Positions 1-11,000 of a stretch of DNA of 46,217 nt are shown piece by piece. This DNA comes from JBDZVM01 sp040255675 (GTDB taxonomy: Bacteria; Actinomycetota; Actinomycetes; Acidothermales; Acidothermaceae). A program made the translations under genes and the position numbers. The stretch's first letter is position 1, and each line of letters begins with the position of its first letter. The notes under the pieces are model-generated. The model was given only the letters and a program-made list of their open reading frames with translations, did not search any database and had not been told where the DNA came from. The stretch is from NCBI GenBank assembly GCA_040255675.1, contig JBDZVM010000032.1, forward strand, positions 1-46,217, written 5' to 3'.

Positions 1-68
1 GTCGCGCCGCGACCCGATGGCGCTGTCGCGCCGCGACCCGATGGTGCTGTCGCGCCGCGACCGGGTGC
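1..68 (+). repeat. 24-bp tandem repeat encoding VAPRPDGA
   Basis: Two full 24-bp units (1-24 and 25-48) differ at one base. A third, degenerate unit starts at 49. The unit length is a multiple of three, so copy-number change would lengthen or shorten the protein without shifting the frame. The repeat runs off the left edge of the window. Confidence 0.8.
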
Positions 69-201
69 ACAACCGGACGACGCGGAGCCGGGCGATGTGG
101 AGCGGGACAACGCGGAGCCGGGCGACGCGCGACCGCCGCTGATCCGCCGACGCGCGGGTGGGGCCGTGATCACCGAATCGCGCCCCGAGCGGGGAGCTTA
201 G
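1..201 (+). CDS. C-terminal end of an unidentified protein (5' end outside the window)
   Basis: The frame is open from base 1 to a TAG at 199-201. It encodes 66 residues, starting with repeats of the octapeptide VAPRPDGA and followed by an Asp/Glu/Arg/Pro-rich stretch ending in SRPERGA. The next gene begins 6 bp after the stop, so the two probably share an operon. The visible part is low-complexity and looks disordered, so no function can be read from it. Because three stalk-like membrane proteins follow, and a contractile injection system lies nearby, it could be a tail extension of a CIS-associated protein, but nothing in the visible residues proves that. Confidence 0.6.
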   Translation, partial: VAPRPDGAVAPRPDGAVAPRPGAQPDDAEPGDVERDNAEPGDARPPLIRRRAGGAVITESRPERGA

Positions 202-207
202 CCGCCC

Positions 208-2499
208 GTGCGCGTGCAAACCGAGACGCGTGTCGTCGACATCACCCCTGGCGGCAGCGTCGACGTCAACCTCGACGTCGTCAACACCACCGAAGTGATC
301 GACGGCATCACCGCGCGTGTGATCGGCCTCGAACCCGAGCTCGTGAAGGCGCGGCCCGACCTGCTGTCGCTGTTTCCCGAGACGTCGGGGCGACTCACTC
401 TCACGCTTGGATTGCCGACGCAGTTTCCGGCGGGCCGTCACCCGGTCACGGTCGAGGTCGCGTCGAGCGCGGGTGCCGTTGAGCCGACGCACGTCGACCT
501 CGACCTCGTCGTCGCGCCGCATCCGGCCGTCGACCTGAATCTGCGCCCCGCCTTGCTGCGCGCCCGCCGCAAAGGCAGGTTCGCCGTCCATTGTGTGAAC
601 AGCGGCAACGTGCCACTCGACGTCGCCTTGTCGCTCGTCGACCCTGAGCGGGCGATTACCGCGACGTTCGAGCCGGCGAATCTGACCGTCGAGCCTGGCC
701 AGACCCGCATCAGCAATTTGCTGGTGCGCGGGCCGCGCCACCTAGTCGGCAACGACGTCGACCGCGCGCTGTCGATCAGCTGTGAGGCCGACACCGCACG
801 AGCTGAAACCGTCGGCACGTTCCGGCAGCGCCCGACTTTTAACCGCGGCTTGCTGACCGCTCTTATCTTGATGTCGATCGTCGCCCTGTGGGCGCTCGCA
901 TTTCTGCTCGGCCTCACCAAGGTGTTTTCCGGCGACCCGCTCACCAAGACCGCGCCGGCGTCGTTTTTCGCGTCGGCTGTCGCCGGAGGTGCCGCCGGAA
1001 ATCAGGCAGGCCGAGCGCCAAGCGACGTGCTGCCGAAAAGCGGCGTGTTGCCGCCGGGAGTCGGCGGCGCGATTTCCGGCACGGTCACGGCGGCTAGCAC
1101 GGGTGAGGGCGTGGGCCGCATCGTCGTCGAGGCGCTTCGCCAATCGAAAGACGGCTTGAAGCTCGTCACCTCAGCGGCCACGCAGGCCGACGGCACGTAT
1201 TCGCTGGTCGGGCTTTTCCCGGGCAATTATTTCTTGCGGTTTAGCGCGCCCGGTTACGTCACGGTGTGGTACCCGGCGGCCGCCGACCAAGGCGGCGCCA
1301 AGCAAATCAACGCGACGGCGCAGCAGGTCACGAAAGGCGCCGCGGTGCAAATCACCGGGAAGCCGGCGTCGGTGAGCGGCGACGTCGACCCGGGCGACAT
1401 CGTGACGCCGGTCACCACAACGGTGACGGTGCGTGCGCTGTCGAGCGCGGCCCCTTCGCCGTCTGGACAAACCAGCGGCGCGGTAGGCACGACCGGCGAC
1501 ACCGGCGCGGCTTCAGCGACGAGCGATTCCCCAGTTATCGCAACGGTCACCACAGACGCGTCGGGCCATTACGAAATCCCGAATTTGCCCGCACCCAACA
1601 CGTACGAGTTCGGGTTCACGACGCCCGGTTATTTGCCGACCACCATCGTCGACACAGTGGGCGGCGGGCAGCAGCGGTCGGAGCCCACCGTGCGATTGCG
1701 TGCCGCGGTCGGTTCGATAACAGGCACCGTCATCGACGGCACGAACCCGCTCGGCGGCGTCGCTGTTTCCGTCACGGTCAACGGCCAGGAAGTGAAGACC
1801 GCGACGCCGACCGTCGGCACCGTCGGAGCTTTCACTATCGGCAATCTGCCCACGCCGGGCACGTACATCTTGACGTTCACCAAAGACCAGTACAGCTCGC
1901 AAAGCGTGGCCGTCGACCTCGGTCCGGGCGAGCAGAAAAACGGGCTCGCCATCACGCTCATCGGTGGCACCGGTACCGCCTCTGGAACGGTCGTCAACGG
2001 TAGCGGTGACGGGCTCGGGGGCGTGACCGTCACGGTCGGTGGCCTGGCCCCGCCGGTTTCGACGACGACGCTCACCACCGGCGCCGTCGGCGCGTTCGTT
2101 ATTGCCGGATTGCCGACCCCTGGCTCGTACACGCTCACGTTCACGTTGCCCGGCTACCAGCCGCAAACCGTGCCGGTCGTGTTGGACGGCGCGAACCCGG
2201 CCGGCAAGGTGCAGGTGACGTTGACGCCGAGCGTCGGCAGCATCGCGGGCGTCATTCGCGGGTCGGCGAGCAACGGCATCGTCGGAGCGACGATCAGCGT
2301 CACCGACGGCAAAAACGCGCGCACCACGACGTCGGTGAGCAGCGACCCGGCAGGCAGCTACCTCATGAGCGATTTGCCGCCCGGTGCGTACACGGTGACC
2401 GTTTCGAAGGACGGCTTCGTCTCGCAGACCGCCTTGCTCTACGTCGCCGCGGGGCAAAAAGTCAGCCAGGATTTCACCTTGAACAGCAGTAGCCCCTGA
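208..2499 (+). CDS. Single-pass membrane protein with carboxypeptidase-regulatory-like repeats (stalk protein A)
   Basis: This 763-residue protein has a GTG start 6 bp after the preceding stop. Residues 1-210 form two Ig-like beta-sandwich-looking segments with no signal peptide. One hydrophobic helix lies at about 214-236, preceded by several Arg residues, which predicts an inside N-terminus and an outside C-terminus. From about 285 to the end it is built of CarboxypepD_reg/Cna-B-like repeats with the recurrent pattern G-x-I-x-G-T-V ... G-x-Y-x-L/F-x-x-L-P-x-P-G-x-Y-x-L-x-F ... G-Y. No sortase motif ends the chain. Its architecture is shared with the two following genes, suggesting duplication of one ancestor. 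The exact role is unknown; an extracytoplasmic stalk or wall-spanning scaffold is the natural guess. A CIS-linked membrane receptor is possible but unproven. Confidence 0.85.
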   Translation: MRVQTETRVVDITPGGSVDVNLDVVNTTEVIDGITARVIGLEPELVKARPDLLSLFPETSGRLTLTLGLPTQFPAGRHPVTVEVASSAGAVEPTHVDLDLVVAPHPAVDLNLRPALLRARRKGRFAVHCVNSGNVPLDVALSLVDPERAITATFEPANLTVEPGQTRISNLLVRGPRHLVGNDVDRALSISCEADTARAETVGTFRQRPTFNRGLLTALILMSIVALWALAFLLGLTKVFSGDPLTKTAPASFFASAVAGGAAGNQAGRAPSDVLPKSGVLPPGVGGAISGTVTAASTGEGVGRIVVEALRQSKDGLKLVTSAATQADGTYSLVGLFPGNYFLRFSAPGYVTVWYPAAADQGGAKQINATAQQVTKGAAVQITGKPASVSGDVDPGDIVTPVTTTVTVRALSSAAPSPSGQTSGAVGTTGDTGAASATSDSPVIATVTTDASGHYEIPNLPAPNTYEFGFTTPGYLPTTIVDTVGGGQQRSEPTVRLRAAVGSITGTVIDGTNPLGGVAVSVTVNGQEVKTATPTVGTVGAFTIGNLPTPGTYILTFTKDQYSSQSVAVDLGPGEQKNGLAITLIGGTGTASGTVVNGSGDGLGGVTVTVGGLAPPVSTTTLTTGAVGAFVIAGLPTPGSYTLTFTLPGYQPQTVPVVLDGANPAGKVQVTLTPSVGSIAGVIRGSASNGIVGATISVTDGKNARTTTSVSSDPAGSYLMSDLPPGAYTVTVSKDGFVSQTALLYVAAGQKVSQDFTLNSSSP

Positions 2500-5081
2500 T
2501 GCGCGTAACAGTCGGGCCGCGCCAGGCGGCAGTGCAACCGGGCCAGCCGTTGGTGTTGTCGGTCACCGTCACCAACACCGGCGACGTCATCAGCGGGCAC
2601 CAAATTCGCGTGCTGGGGCTCGACCCGCGATGGGTCGCGATCGACCACGAACAACTTTCGCTGTTCCCGGGCGCGACCGGCTCGGCGCTCGTCACGATCA
2701 CACTCCCACCCGGCAGCACCGCGGGCCAGCGCACGATAGCGGTGCAAGTGCGCGAGCTCACTCCTCCTCGCGGCACGTCGGTCACGGACGTCGACTTGTT
2801 TGTGCCGCAGGCAAAAGCGGTCACCATGCGGCTCGACCCAGCCACCGTGACCGGCGGACGCCGGGCAACCTTCGGCGTCGTCATCGAGAACGTCGGAAAC
2901 ACCGTCGTCGCGGGCAGTCTGGGCGGCACCGACCCCGAAGAAAAGGCCGCGTTTCATTTCACCCCGACCGACATCGTGCTCGGCCCGGGCGAGCAAGTCG
3001 CGGCGCAACTGCGGATGCAAGCAAAGCGGCGCATCGCCGGCACTCCCGCCGTCCGGCCGTTCCAGGTCGGAATTCGACCGGACGGCGCTGAGCGCATCAC
3101 CTCGAGCCCCGACAACCCGAACGACCGTGGCGCCACCGGGACGTTCATTCAGCGGCCGTGGCTTTCTCGCGGCGCGTTCTCGTTACTCGGCCTACTCGCC
3201 GCGATCACCGTTTTCGCGCTGGTCATTACGTATGCGCTGTCGGGTGTCGTGAGTAAATCGGCCGCTGACCGAAACCTCGCCTTGCAAGTTGCCCAAGCCC
3301 AGCAAGGCGGTGCCAAGGCCGGCAGTTCGTCCCTTGCCGGCACGGTGCGGTTGCTGACGTCGGGCACTGGTGTTCCCGGCGTCACCGTCGAGGTTTTCTC
3401 GGCGTCCGATAGCGGTTCGCCCGTCACGTCGACCGCTACAGACCGCGCCGGCGCCTACCAATTCGGCGGACTCGCGGCCGGCAGCTACAAGATGCGTTTT
3501 CGCGGCGCCGGTTTCGCCGAGCTGTGGTATCCGAACGCGCTCGACAGCTCCAACGCGATCACGATCGATCTCACCGCCGGCCAGTCCAAAGCCGGTCTCG
3601 ACGTGTTGCTCGGCGGGTTGCCCGCGAGCCTTTCAGGCACCGTCGTCGGCGACGACCCGGTCGGTGCCACCGTGACGTTGCAAATTGCGAGTACTGACAG
3701 CGGCTCTGGCACTTCTAGCGATTCTGGCACTTCTAGCGATTCTGGCAGTTCTGGCGATACCGTCGGCGCCGACAGTAGCGGTGCCATCTTGCGTACCGTT
3801 AGTGTCGCCGCCGACGGCGGTTTCACCATCGAACAAGTGCCGTCGCCGAGCGTCTACGACCTGGTCGTGAGCAAGCCCGGATACGCGACCGCGAGCGAAC
3901 GCATCGACCTCGGTGGCGGAGAAAACCGCAAAGGCGTCGAAGTTCTGCTGCGCAAGGGCGACGGGCTGATTGCCGGCACCGTGTCGGGCGCCGGCGGCCC
4001 GATCGGCGGCGCGACAATCACCGCGACGTCCGGTCAAACCACCGTGCAGACAGTCAGTTTGACGCAGGACGCCGTCGGCACCTTCACGTTGCGCGGCCTC
4101 CCCACGCCGGCATCGTTCACCGTGACCGTCGCGAAGCCGGGCTACGCGGCGCAGACGCTGACGTTGAGCCTCACCGCGGCACAGCAACTGACGGGCGTCG
4201 GCATCACGCTCGGCAACGCGTCGGGGTCGCTGTCGGGCACGGTCAAGACGCTCGCCGACAACTTGCCAGCGGGCGACGTGTCGGTGACAGTCACCAATGG
4301 CGCCTCCACTATCCAAACCGTCACTCAAAGCACGGGTAACACGGGCGCGTGGTCAGTGACGGGTCTTTCGGTGCCGAGTACTTACACAGTGACGTTTTCT
4401 CGTGCCGACCTCGCGTCGCAGACGGTGTCGGTGTCGCTCGACCCGTTCGGGGCCGTGAGCGGTGGCACGGGCGTGCTTGACGCCGACCAGATAAACGCCA
4501 GCTTGAAGGCCGCTACCGCTGTGCTGAAGGGACTCGCGAAAGACACCGGCGGGCACGCCCTCGGCGACATTCAAGTGTCGTTGACGTCGAGCGCCGGAAA
4601 CTTCAATGTGACGACAGCGTCCGTCCCGTCGACGTCCGCTCAAATCGGGCAGTACGAAATCGACCGGCTGCCGCCCGGTACCTACACGGTCAGCGTGAAT
4701 CGCAAGGGCGCGCGGCCGACGTCCACCATCGTGACGCTCGCCGCCGGCGACGTGAAGACGTACGACCCGGTGCTGGCCCAGCCCGCGACGATCAGCGGCG
4801 TCGCTTACGGCGCCGACTGCGAGACGCCGCTCGCCGGCGCGCAGGTGAGCTTGTATCTGGCATCGCAATACCCGACCGTCGTCTTGCGGACGACGACCAC
4901 CGACGCGACAGGCCATTACTCGTTCATCGACCTCGACGCGCCGCAAAGCTACATCGTCGAATTCACCTATCCGCCCGGGGGCTCACCCCTCGGATCGGCC
5001 ATCGTGAACCTGCAAGAAAGCCAGAACCTCACGCAAGACCTTCGCAGCATGGAGTGCGGCTCGTGGACGTCGACCGGATGA
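2499..5081 (+). CDS. Single-pass membrane protein with carboxypeptidase-regulatory-like repeats (stalk protein B)
   Basis: This 860-residue protein starts at an ATG overlapping the previous stop by one base (TGATG), so translation is probably coupled. It has the same layout as its neighbour: an Ig-like N-terminal region of about 215 residues without a signal peptide (with the pattern V-T-N-T-G-D-V), a transmembrane helix near 226-250, then a series of CarboxypepD_reg-like repeats with G-x-Y and P-G-x-Y-x-V motifs. A Ser/Gly/Asp/Thr-rich spacer near residues 400-420 is encoded by a short direct repeat. The predicted topology is cytoplasmic head and external repeats. It was identified by architecture only; no enzyme motif is visible. 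Confidence 0.85.
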   Translation: MRVTVGPRQAAVQPGQPLVLSVTVTNTGDVISGHQIRVLGLDPRWVAIDHEQLSLFPGATGSALVTITLPPGSTAGQRTIAVQVRELTPPRGTSVTDVDLFVPQAKAVTMRLDPATVTGGRRATFGVVIENVGNTVVAGSLGGTDPEEKAAFHFTPTDIVLGPGEQVAAQLRMQAKRRIAGTPAVRPFQVGIRPDGAERITSSPDNPNDRGATGTFIQRPWLSRGAFSLLGLLAAITVFALVITYALSGVVSKSAADRNLALQVAQAQQGGAKAGSSSLAGTVRLLTSGTGVPGVTVEVFSASDSGSPVTSTATDRAGAYQFGGLAAGSYKMRFRGAGFAELWYPNALDSSNAITIDLTAGQSKAGLDVLLGGLPASLSGTVVGDDPVGATVTLQIASTDSGSGTSSDSGTSSDSGSSGDTVGADSSGAILRTVSVAADGGFTIEQVPSPSVYDLVVSKPGYATASERIDLGGGENRKGVEVLLRKGDGLIAGTVSGAGGPIGGATITATSGQTTVQTVSLTQDAVGTFTLRGLPTPASFTVTVAKPGYAAQTLTLSLTAAQQLTGVGITLGNASGSLSGTVKTLADNLPAGDVSVTVTNGASTIQTVTQSTGNTGAWSVTGLSVPSTYTVTFSRADLASQTVSVSLDPFGAVSGGTGVLDADQINASLKAATAVLKGLAKDTGGHALGDIQVSLTSSAGNFNVTTASVPSTSAQIGQYEIDRLPPGTYTVSVNRKGARPTSTIVTLAAGDVKTYDPVLAQPATISGVAYGADCETPLAGAQVSLYLASQYPTVVLRTTTTDATGHYSFIDLDAPQSYIVEFTYPPGGSPLGSAIVNLQESQNLTQDLRSMECGSWTSTG
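3709..3744 (+). repeat. 18-bp direct repeat coding for a Ser/Gly/Asp/Thr linker
   Basis: Two adjacent copies of an 18-bp unit beginning ggcacttctagc encode part of the Ser/Gly/Asp/Thr-rich spacer between two repeat domains of stalk protein B. Related, less exact copies continue on both sides. Confidence 0.65.
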
Positions 5082-8000
5082 TCGAAGCGTTCGTGCAGGG
5101 CTGCCCCTCAGCGCCTTCGGGCGGCGTCGAGGTGGCGTCGGGGCAGCCGGCTCAGTTGCAGGTGGTGCTGCGCAACATCGGCGTCGAACCGCTCGACGTC
5201 GCCGTCGAAGTCGTGGGCCTCGACCCGCTGTGGCTCTCAGCAACGCGGCGAGTCGAATCGTTGCTGCCTGGTGAAGCAGCGACCTCGACGGTTATCGTGA
5301 CGCCACCTGCCGGCTCGTCAGCGGGCCGCTATCCGGTTGTCGTCGTCGTCCGGCCGATCGTCGGCTCTGCTGCTTCGACCGACGCGTTGCAACTCGACGC
5401 CGTCGTCGTGGTCGGCGACATGGCCGGCCTTCGGCTCGCACTCGACCCGGCCGAGCCGAGCGCTGTGCGGTCTCGGCGGGTGAACGTCGAACTCGAGAAC
5501 AAAAGCAGTAGCCCACTCACTGTCGGGCTCAGCACGAGCACGTCCGCCGGCGTTCGCCTCTCGCTCGACGAATCGAGCGCCACGGTCGCGGGCGGCCAGA
5601 CCGCGAGTGTGCGCGGGCGGCTTTCCGTGCGGCCGAAGATGTTCGGCCAGACAAGGCATATTCCGTTCATCGTCACCGCGCAGGGGCGCACCACGCCACT
5701 TCGGGTCGACGGCGTCTTTGTCGCGAAGCCATTGTTCGGCCGTGGTGTCGCTCGGATACTCGCGGTGGCTCTTGTGGTTGCGCTGTGGGCTGCGGCGGCT
5801 TTGGTCGGCGTCGACAAAATATCCCAGCGGGCACACAAGAACGATCAGGTATCCGCGGCCCCTACCAGCCAGGCGCCGGCGTCGGCGGGTGCCTCGGGCG
5901 GTGCTGGCAATTCGGGTTCGGGCGGCTCTGGTTCGGGTTCCGGTGGGTCAGGTTCAGGTGGCTCGGGCTCTGGCGGTTCAGGGTCTGGCTCGGGCGCTTC
6001 CGCGGTGCCGGCGTCCAACAAACTTACTCGCGTCAACGGAACGGTCGTGGGCGCGTCGCCTGGCGGCGTCACCGTGACACTCTCGCCGACGTCGCTCGTC
6101 GACGAAGCGGCCGAGGGCGCGACGTTTGTCGACGTCGTCCAAAAACGCAGCCCTATCGGCAAAATCTCGGCGTCGAACGTGTCGTTCGTGCGATCTGGCA
6201 CGGTCGGTTCGACCACCGTCTCGACGGTGACGTCGTCCGACGGCTCGTTCGCGTTCGGCGGTGTGCGCACACCTGGCTATTACCTGCTCACATTCGAAAA
6301 GGCCGGATACCAGACCAAGCGTTACGTGATCAGCCCGACGCCGGGCGACTCCACACCGCTCAAGGTGACGATGGCCGCGGGCGAAGGCAGTTTGAGCGGC
6401 TCGGTGAACGGCCCCAGCGGGCCGCTCGGCGGAGTCGCCATCACGATTACCGACGGCACCGTGACTATTTCGACCTCGACGCCGACCACCGGCGACGTCG
6501 GGAAATGGTCGGTCAGCGGAGTTTCGACTCCCGGCACGTATTTAGTGACGGCGACCAGCAATGGCTTCGGCGCGCAGTCGACCCTCGTAAATTTAGCCGC
6601 CGGCGCGACGCTCGGCGGTGTGAACCTGACGCTTCAGCCCGGTGTCGAGGCGCTTACCGGGACGGTTTCCGGGCCCGACTTGAGCGGCAAGGTTTCGGGC
6701 CTCGGCGGAATTACGGTCACCGCCACCAATGGCAAAGTCACCCGGACGGCGACCACCGTGACGACCGGACCGGTAGGCCAGTACACGCTTCCTGATCTGC
6801 CGGTGCCGTCGACCTACACCGTAACGTTTTCCGCCGACGGCTACGCCGTGCGCACCGCGCAGGTCGACCTCACCGGAGACGCGCCCTCGCACACACTCGA
6901 CGCGCTGATGTCGCTGTCGACCGCGACCGTAACCGGCACCGTCACCGACTCCAGCGGCACGGGCTTGGTTGGCGCGGGTGTCGTGCTCACGGGTCAAGGC
7001 GGCACGTACAAGACGACGACCGTTTCCGATCCCGCCGGCGGGTTTCGCGTTACGGGAGTGGTTCCTGGCTCGTACGTTGTGAGCGCCCAGAAATTCGGCT
7101 ACGACACCCAGTACACGCAAGTGAACGTCACGATGGGCACGCCGATCGACGTGCCCGCGATCAAGCTACCGACTCATCCAGGTGAGGTGGTCGCCGCAAC
7201 CGCGCATGTGCAAGGCATCGTCATCGACGCGAGCACGAACGACGCGATCACGTGCGGTCAGGCGACGTGTACATACACGGTGTCGACGACGGAAAAGCAA
7301 AGCGACGGTTCGACGAAGCCGTTCTCGACGACCGTGACCGTGACGTCCGGCGGTCAAAATCCGCAGTACGCGTTGCCGTTGCTCACCGACACGAATGGCT
7401 TGCTGCCTGGCTTGCACACCTTGACCGTCACTGCCGCTGGCTACGAAACAGCAACGGTAAATGTGCAGGTACCGCTCGGCGGCATTGCGACGGCACCGAT
7501 CGTGGCCTTGCATCCTTCCGCGACACTCACTGGCACCATCAGCACCGTCGTCGGTGCGGTGCCAGCGAACACCTGCGTCGTGATGGTGCCGTCGTCCGTA
7601 ACGCCGAACGGCGCGCCACCGTGCACGCCCGACACGAATGCGGCCGGCGGATGCACCAGCGACGCGGGCACGTTCTGCGGAATCGTCGATTCGAAGAACC
7701 AGTACACCGTGCGGCCCAACCACGGCAGCTACCAGGTGTGGGTGGTGCCGGGCGACACTGACTACTTGCCCACCGGGCCGGTGTTCATCAGCCTCGACGT
7801 CTCCGAGGTTAAGGCCTACAACGCGACATTGAACCGGCTGGGTCGACTGCAAGTCTTTGTCCAAAAGCCAGACCCTGCTGGGAATCTCGTCTTGGCCGGT
7901 TCCGGCGTGACGGTCACCGCGACGCAGACCGGCAACAGTGCCAATACCGTCACGGCCACTACGGGCTCCACCAGCGGTGCTCTCTTGACCGGCCTCTTAC

Positions 8001-11000
8001 CAGGCACCTACACCGTGCAGGCCACTGAGGGAACTGATCTGTCCGGTGTCGTGACCGTCGGTGTTGCGTTGAACTCCGATGGCTCCGCGGCCACGACCGT
8101 TGTGATGACGGCGACCATTGAAGGCGTTCGCGGGCGGCTCGTCTATTTGGTCGATGGCAGCCCGCAACCGATAGCCAACGCCACCGTCACCCTGACCGGC
8201 GTCTGGTTTTACTGGGGCACCACGCCGTACAAGATTTCGCTTCCAGTGGTGACCGACAGCAACGGTTGCTTTGCCTTCAGCGATACTGGCGCCGTGCCCG
8301 CCGACGTCGGCACCGGTGGTTGCGAGACCGGAAATGTGCCGACCACGTGGTTGCCGATCGTCACGCCCTACGTCGACGTCAGTCTCACGCTGCCTACGGG
8401 CTATCCGACTTTCACCCCCGCGACGTTCGGGGTGAGCTCGTCGAGTTTGCTCACCGTGACAGCGGGCACGCCGCCGCGGACCGTGTCTGGAACAGTCACC
8501 GTCGCGGGCGGCGGCAGTCCCGACTTGAGTGCGGTCCAGTTCGAGGTTTCCGCCCAGCCCGGCGGCTCGGGAACGGTGAAGCTTTCGTCAGATTCGACGG
8601 GCACCATCAGCTGGTACGACTCTAGCGAGGGAAATCAGCTCAATGTCGCCTGGCCAGGCACGTACACCATCCAGGCCAGCATGTCCGGGTATGACAGCGC
8701 ACCCCAGACGTTCACCATCGACGCGAAGACCGACGGCAGCACGTACACGTTGCCGACGTTCCAACTCGAACCGTATGGTGCCTTACTTGTCGGCGCGGTC
8801 GACCAGAACGGCGATCCCATCAAGAACAACTCGTCGACCGCCCCGAACCTGACGTTCACACTGAACGGGCAAACCCTTTCACCGACGCCCGGTCAGTCAA
8901 CAGTGAAGTTCGCGAATCTGTCATCGAACAAGACGTACAACGTGACGGTGCAGGCGGCCGGCTACCAATTCAAGACGTCGGGCTCGCTCAGCGTCACGGC
9001 TGGCGACACGAATCCGACGACTCCGCAAAACGTGACGCTCTCGCGCGACGGCGCTATCGCGGGCACTGTGTACGCGGTCACTTACAAGACTGACGGCACG
9101 ACGCAAATAAGCAAGTCGGCGATCGGCGGCGTCAAAGTCAGCGCGACCGATGGCACCGACACGTTTTCCACGACGAGCGCCGCTGATGGCTCCTACCGAA
9201 TTACCGGCACGGCAGCCGCCGAAGGGCTCAATACCGGTACCTGGACCGTCACTACTGACGCGGTGAAGAATACTGACGGTACGACGGCATATGCGGCGAC
9301 CTCGGCGTCCGTCGATGTCACATCAACGTCGAGCGACACCTCGAACGATATTCTGATCGCGGCGCAGACGGCGACTCTCACGATCGTCGTCCAAAGCGAC
9401 GACAAGCCGGCTCAGGACATCGCCGGGGCAACGGTCACTTTGCAGAGCTCGGCGACCGGAACGTTGTCGCCGACCACGACAAGCGGCAACTCTTACACGT
9501 TCGCCAACCTCCCGCCGATCAGCTATTCGCTGAACGTCATGGCAACGAATTACTCGCCGGTCAACAAGACAGAAACCGTGTCGCCAGGCCAAATCGCGAC
9601 CGACTACATTACGATGGCCACGCAGGTCAACAGTTTCTACGGCACCGTCACCGGTTACCAGGGCACGACCTCGCTGGGAGCGTTGGAAGGTGCGCTCGTC
9701 ACCGTCACCGACTCCAAGGGCAACACCGTCGGCACTGACACCACCGACGCGGACGGCGGCTACCAGGTAAGCGGACTCAAGAGCAGCACGGGCACCGGGT
9801 ACACGATTACCGTGACGGCAACCGACTACCAAGCCGCCACGAAGACCAAGATTACGGTGAGCGGAGGCACCACGAAACAGGTCGACGTCAATATCTACCT
9901 GTATTCGCACAAGGTCACATTCACGGTGTCGTCGTCACTGGCGAGCGTCAAAGTGACCGGTTCGGTCACGATAAAGCCGCAAGGAAGTACGGGCACGCAG
10001 CAAACCGTCAATATCACCACCGATGTGCTTTCCGGCAACCAAGTCGCCGTATTCAACCAGGTCTATCCCGACATCTACGACATCACGGTGACCGGTTCAG
10101 GTAGTCATCACGGCGACTTCACGCCGACGGGGTCGCCGTTGACGGTGCACGGCACCGCAACGGACGAGGCGGATTCGCTCACTGTCAACGAACTCGAGTT
10201 GCAGATTTCAGCCACGGCGAACCCGCCGAAGACGACGCTCTCGACAAGCGTGAGCGTCACACCGTCGGGAGGGTCGGCGGTGAGTCTCGGCAGCCTCACC
10301 GCGAACGGCACCAGCACGCTGGACGTTTATTTCGACTCCGGGAACACCTACACGGTGACCGCGAGCGCGACGGGATACTCCGACGGCACTTACGTCACGA
10401 AATCGGGTGACACTAGCGACACAGTAGCGCTGGTGCTCAACCAGACGCCGGGCTCGATGAAAGTTACAGTGAAAGACAGCGCTAACAACCTAATTGACGG
10501 CGCGACGGTTTCCCTGTCGGGAGGAACCAACCCGCCGGCTGATCAGACGACATCGAGTGGTGTCACAACCTTCCAGGACGACGTGCTTCCGGGCACGTAC
10601 ACAGTGACCGTCGACAAGTCCGGCTCGCCTACGCTGCACGGATCAGCAACCGGGCAGGTGGTCACATCCGGAAACACGACGAACGCGATTGTGACGATCG
10701 ACGATGGTTCACTTACCGTGACGTTCGAGGACAGCACGGGCGCCGCCGTTAGCGGTGCGACGGTAACGCTGTCGGGCGGTCCTACCGCGGGGCCGACGAC
10801 GGCACCGACGACGAACGCGAGCGGTCAGGTAACGTTCAGCAGCCTTGCGCCCGGCACCTACAGTGTCAGCATTACGAAGTCCGGTTCTCCGAGTCTCAGC
10901 GGTTCGGCGTCCGGTCTTGTGGTGAGTTCGAACGCGACCACCACACCGACGGTGACGGTTGCCACTGGTTCCATGACGATCACTGTGACGGACAACAGTA

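Noticed and set aside
1..68. CRISPR array at the window start
   Set aside because: The units are contiguous, without spacers, and are in frame in a coding sequence.
742..2457. Long antisense frames across the stalk protein genes
   Set aside because: They have no family-like residues and mirror the codon bias of the coding strand.
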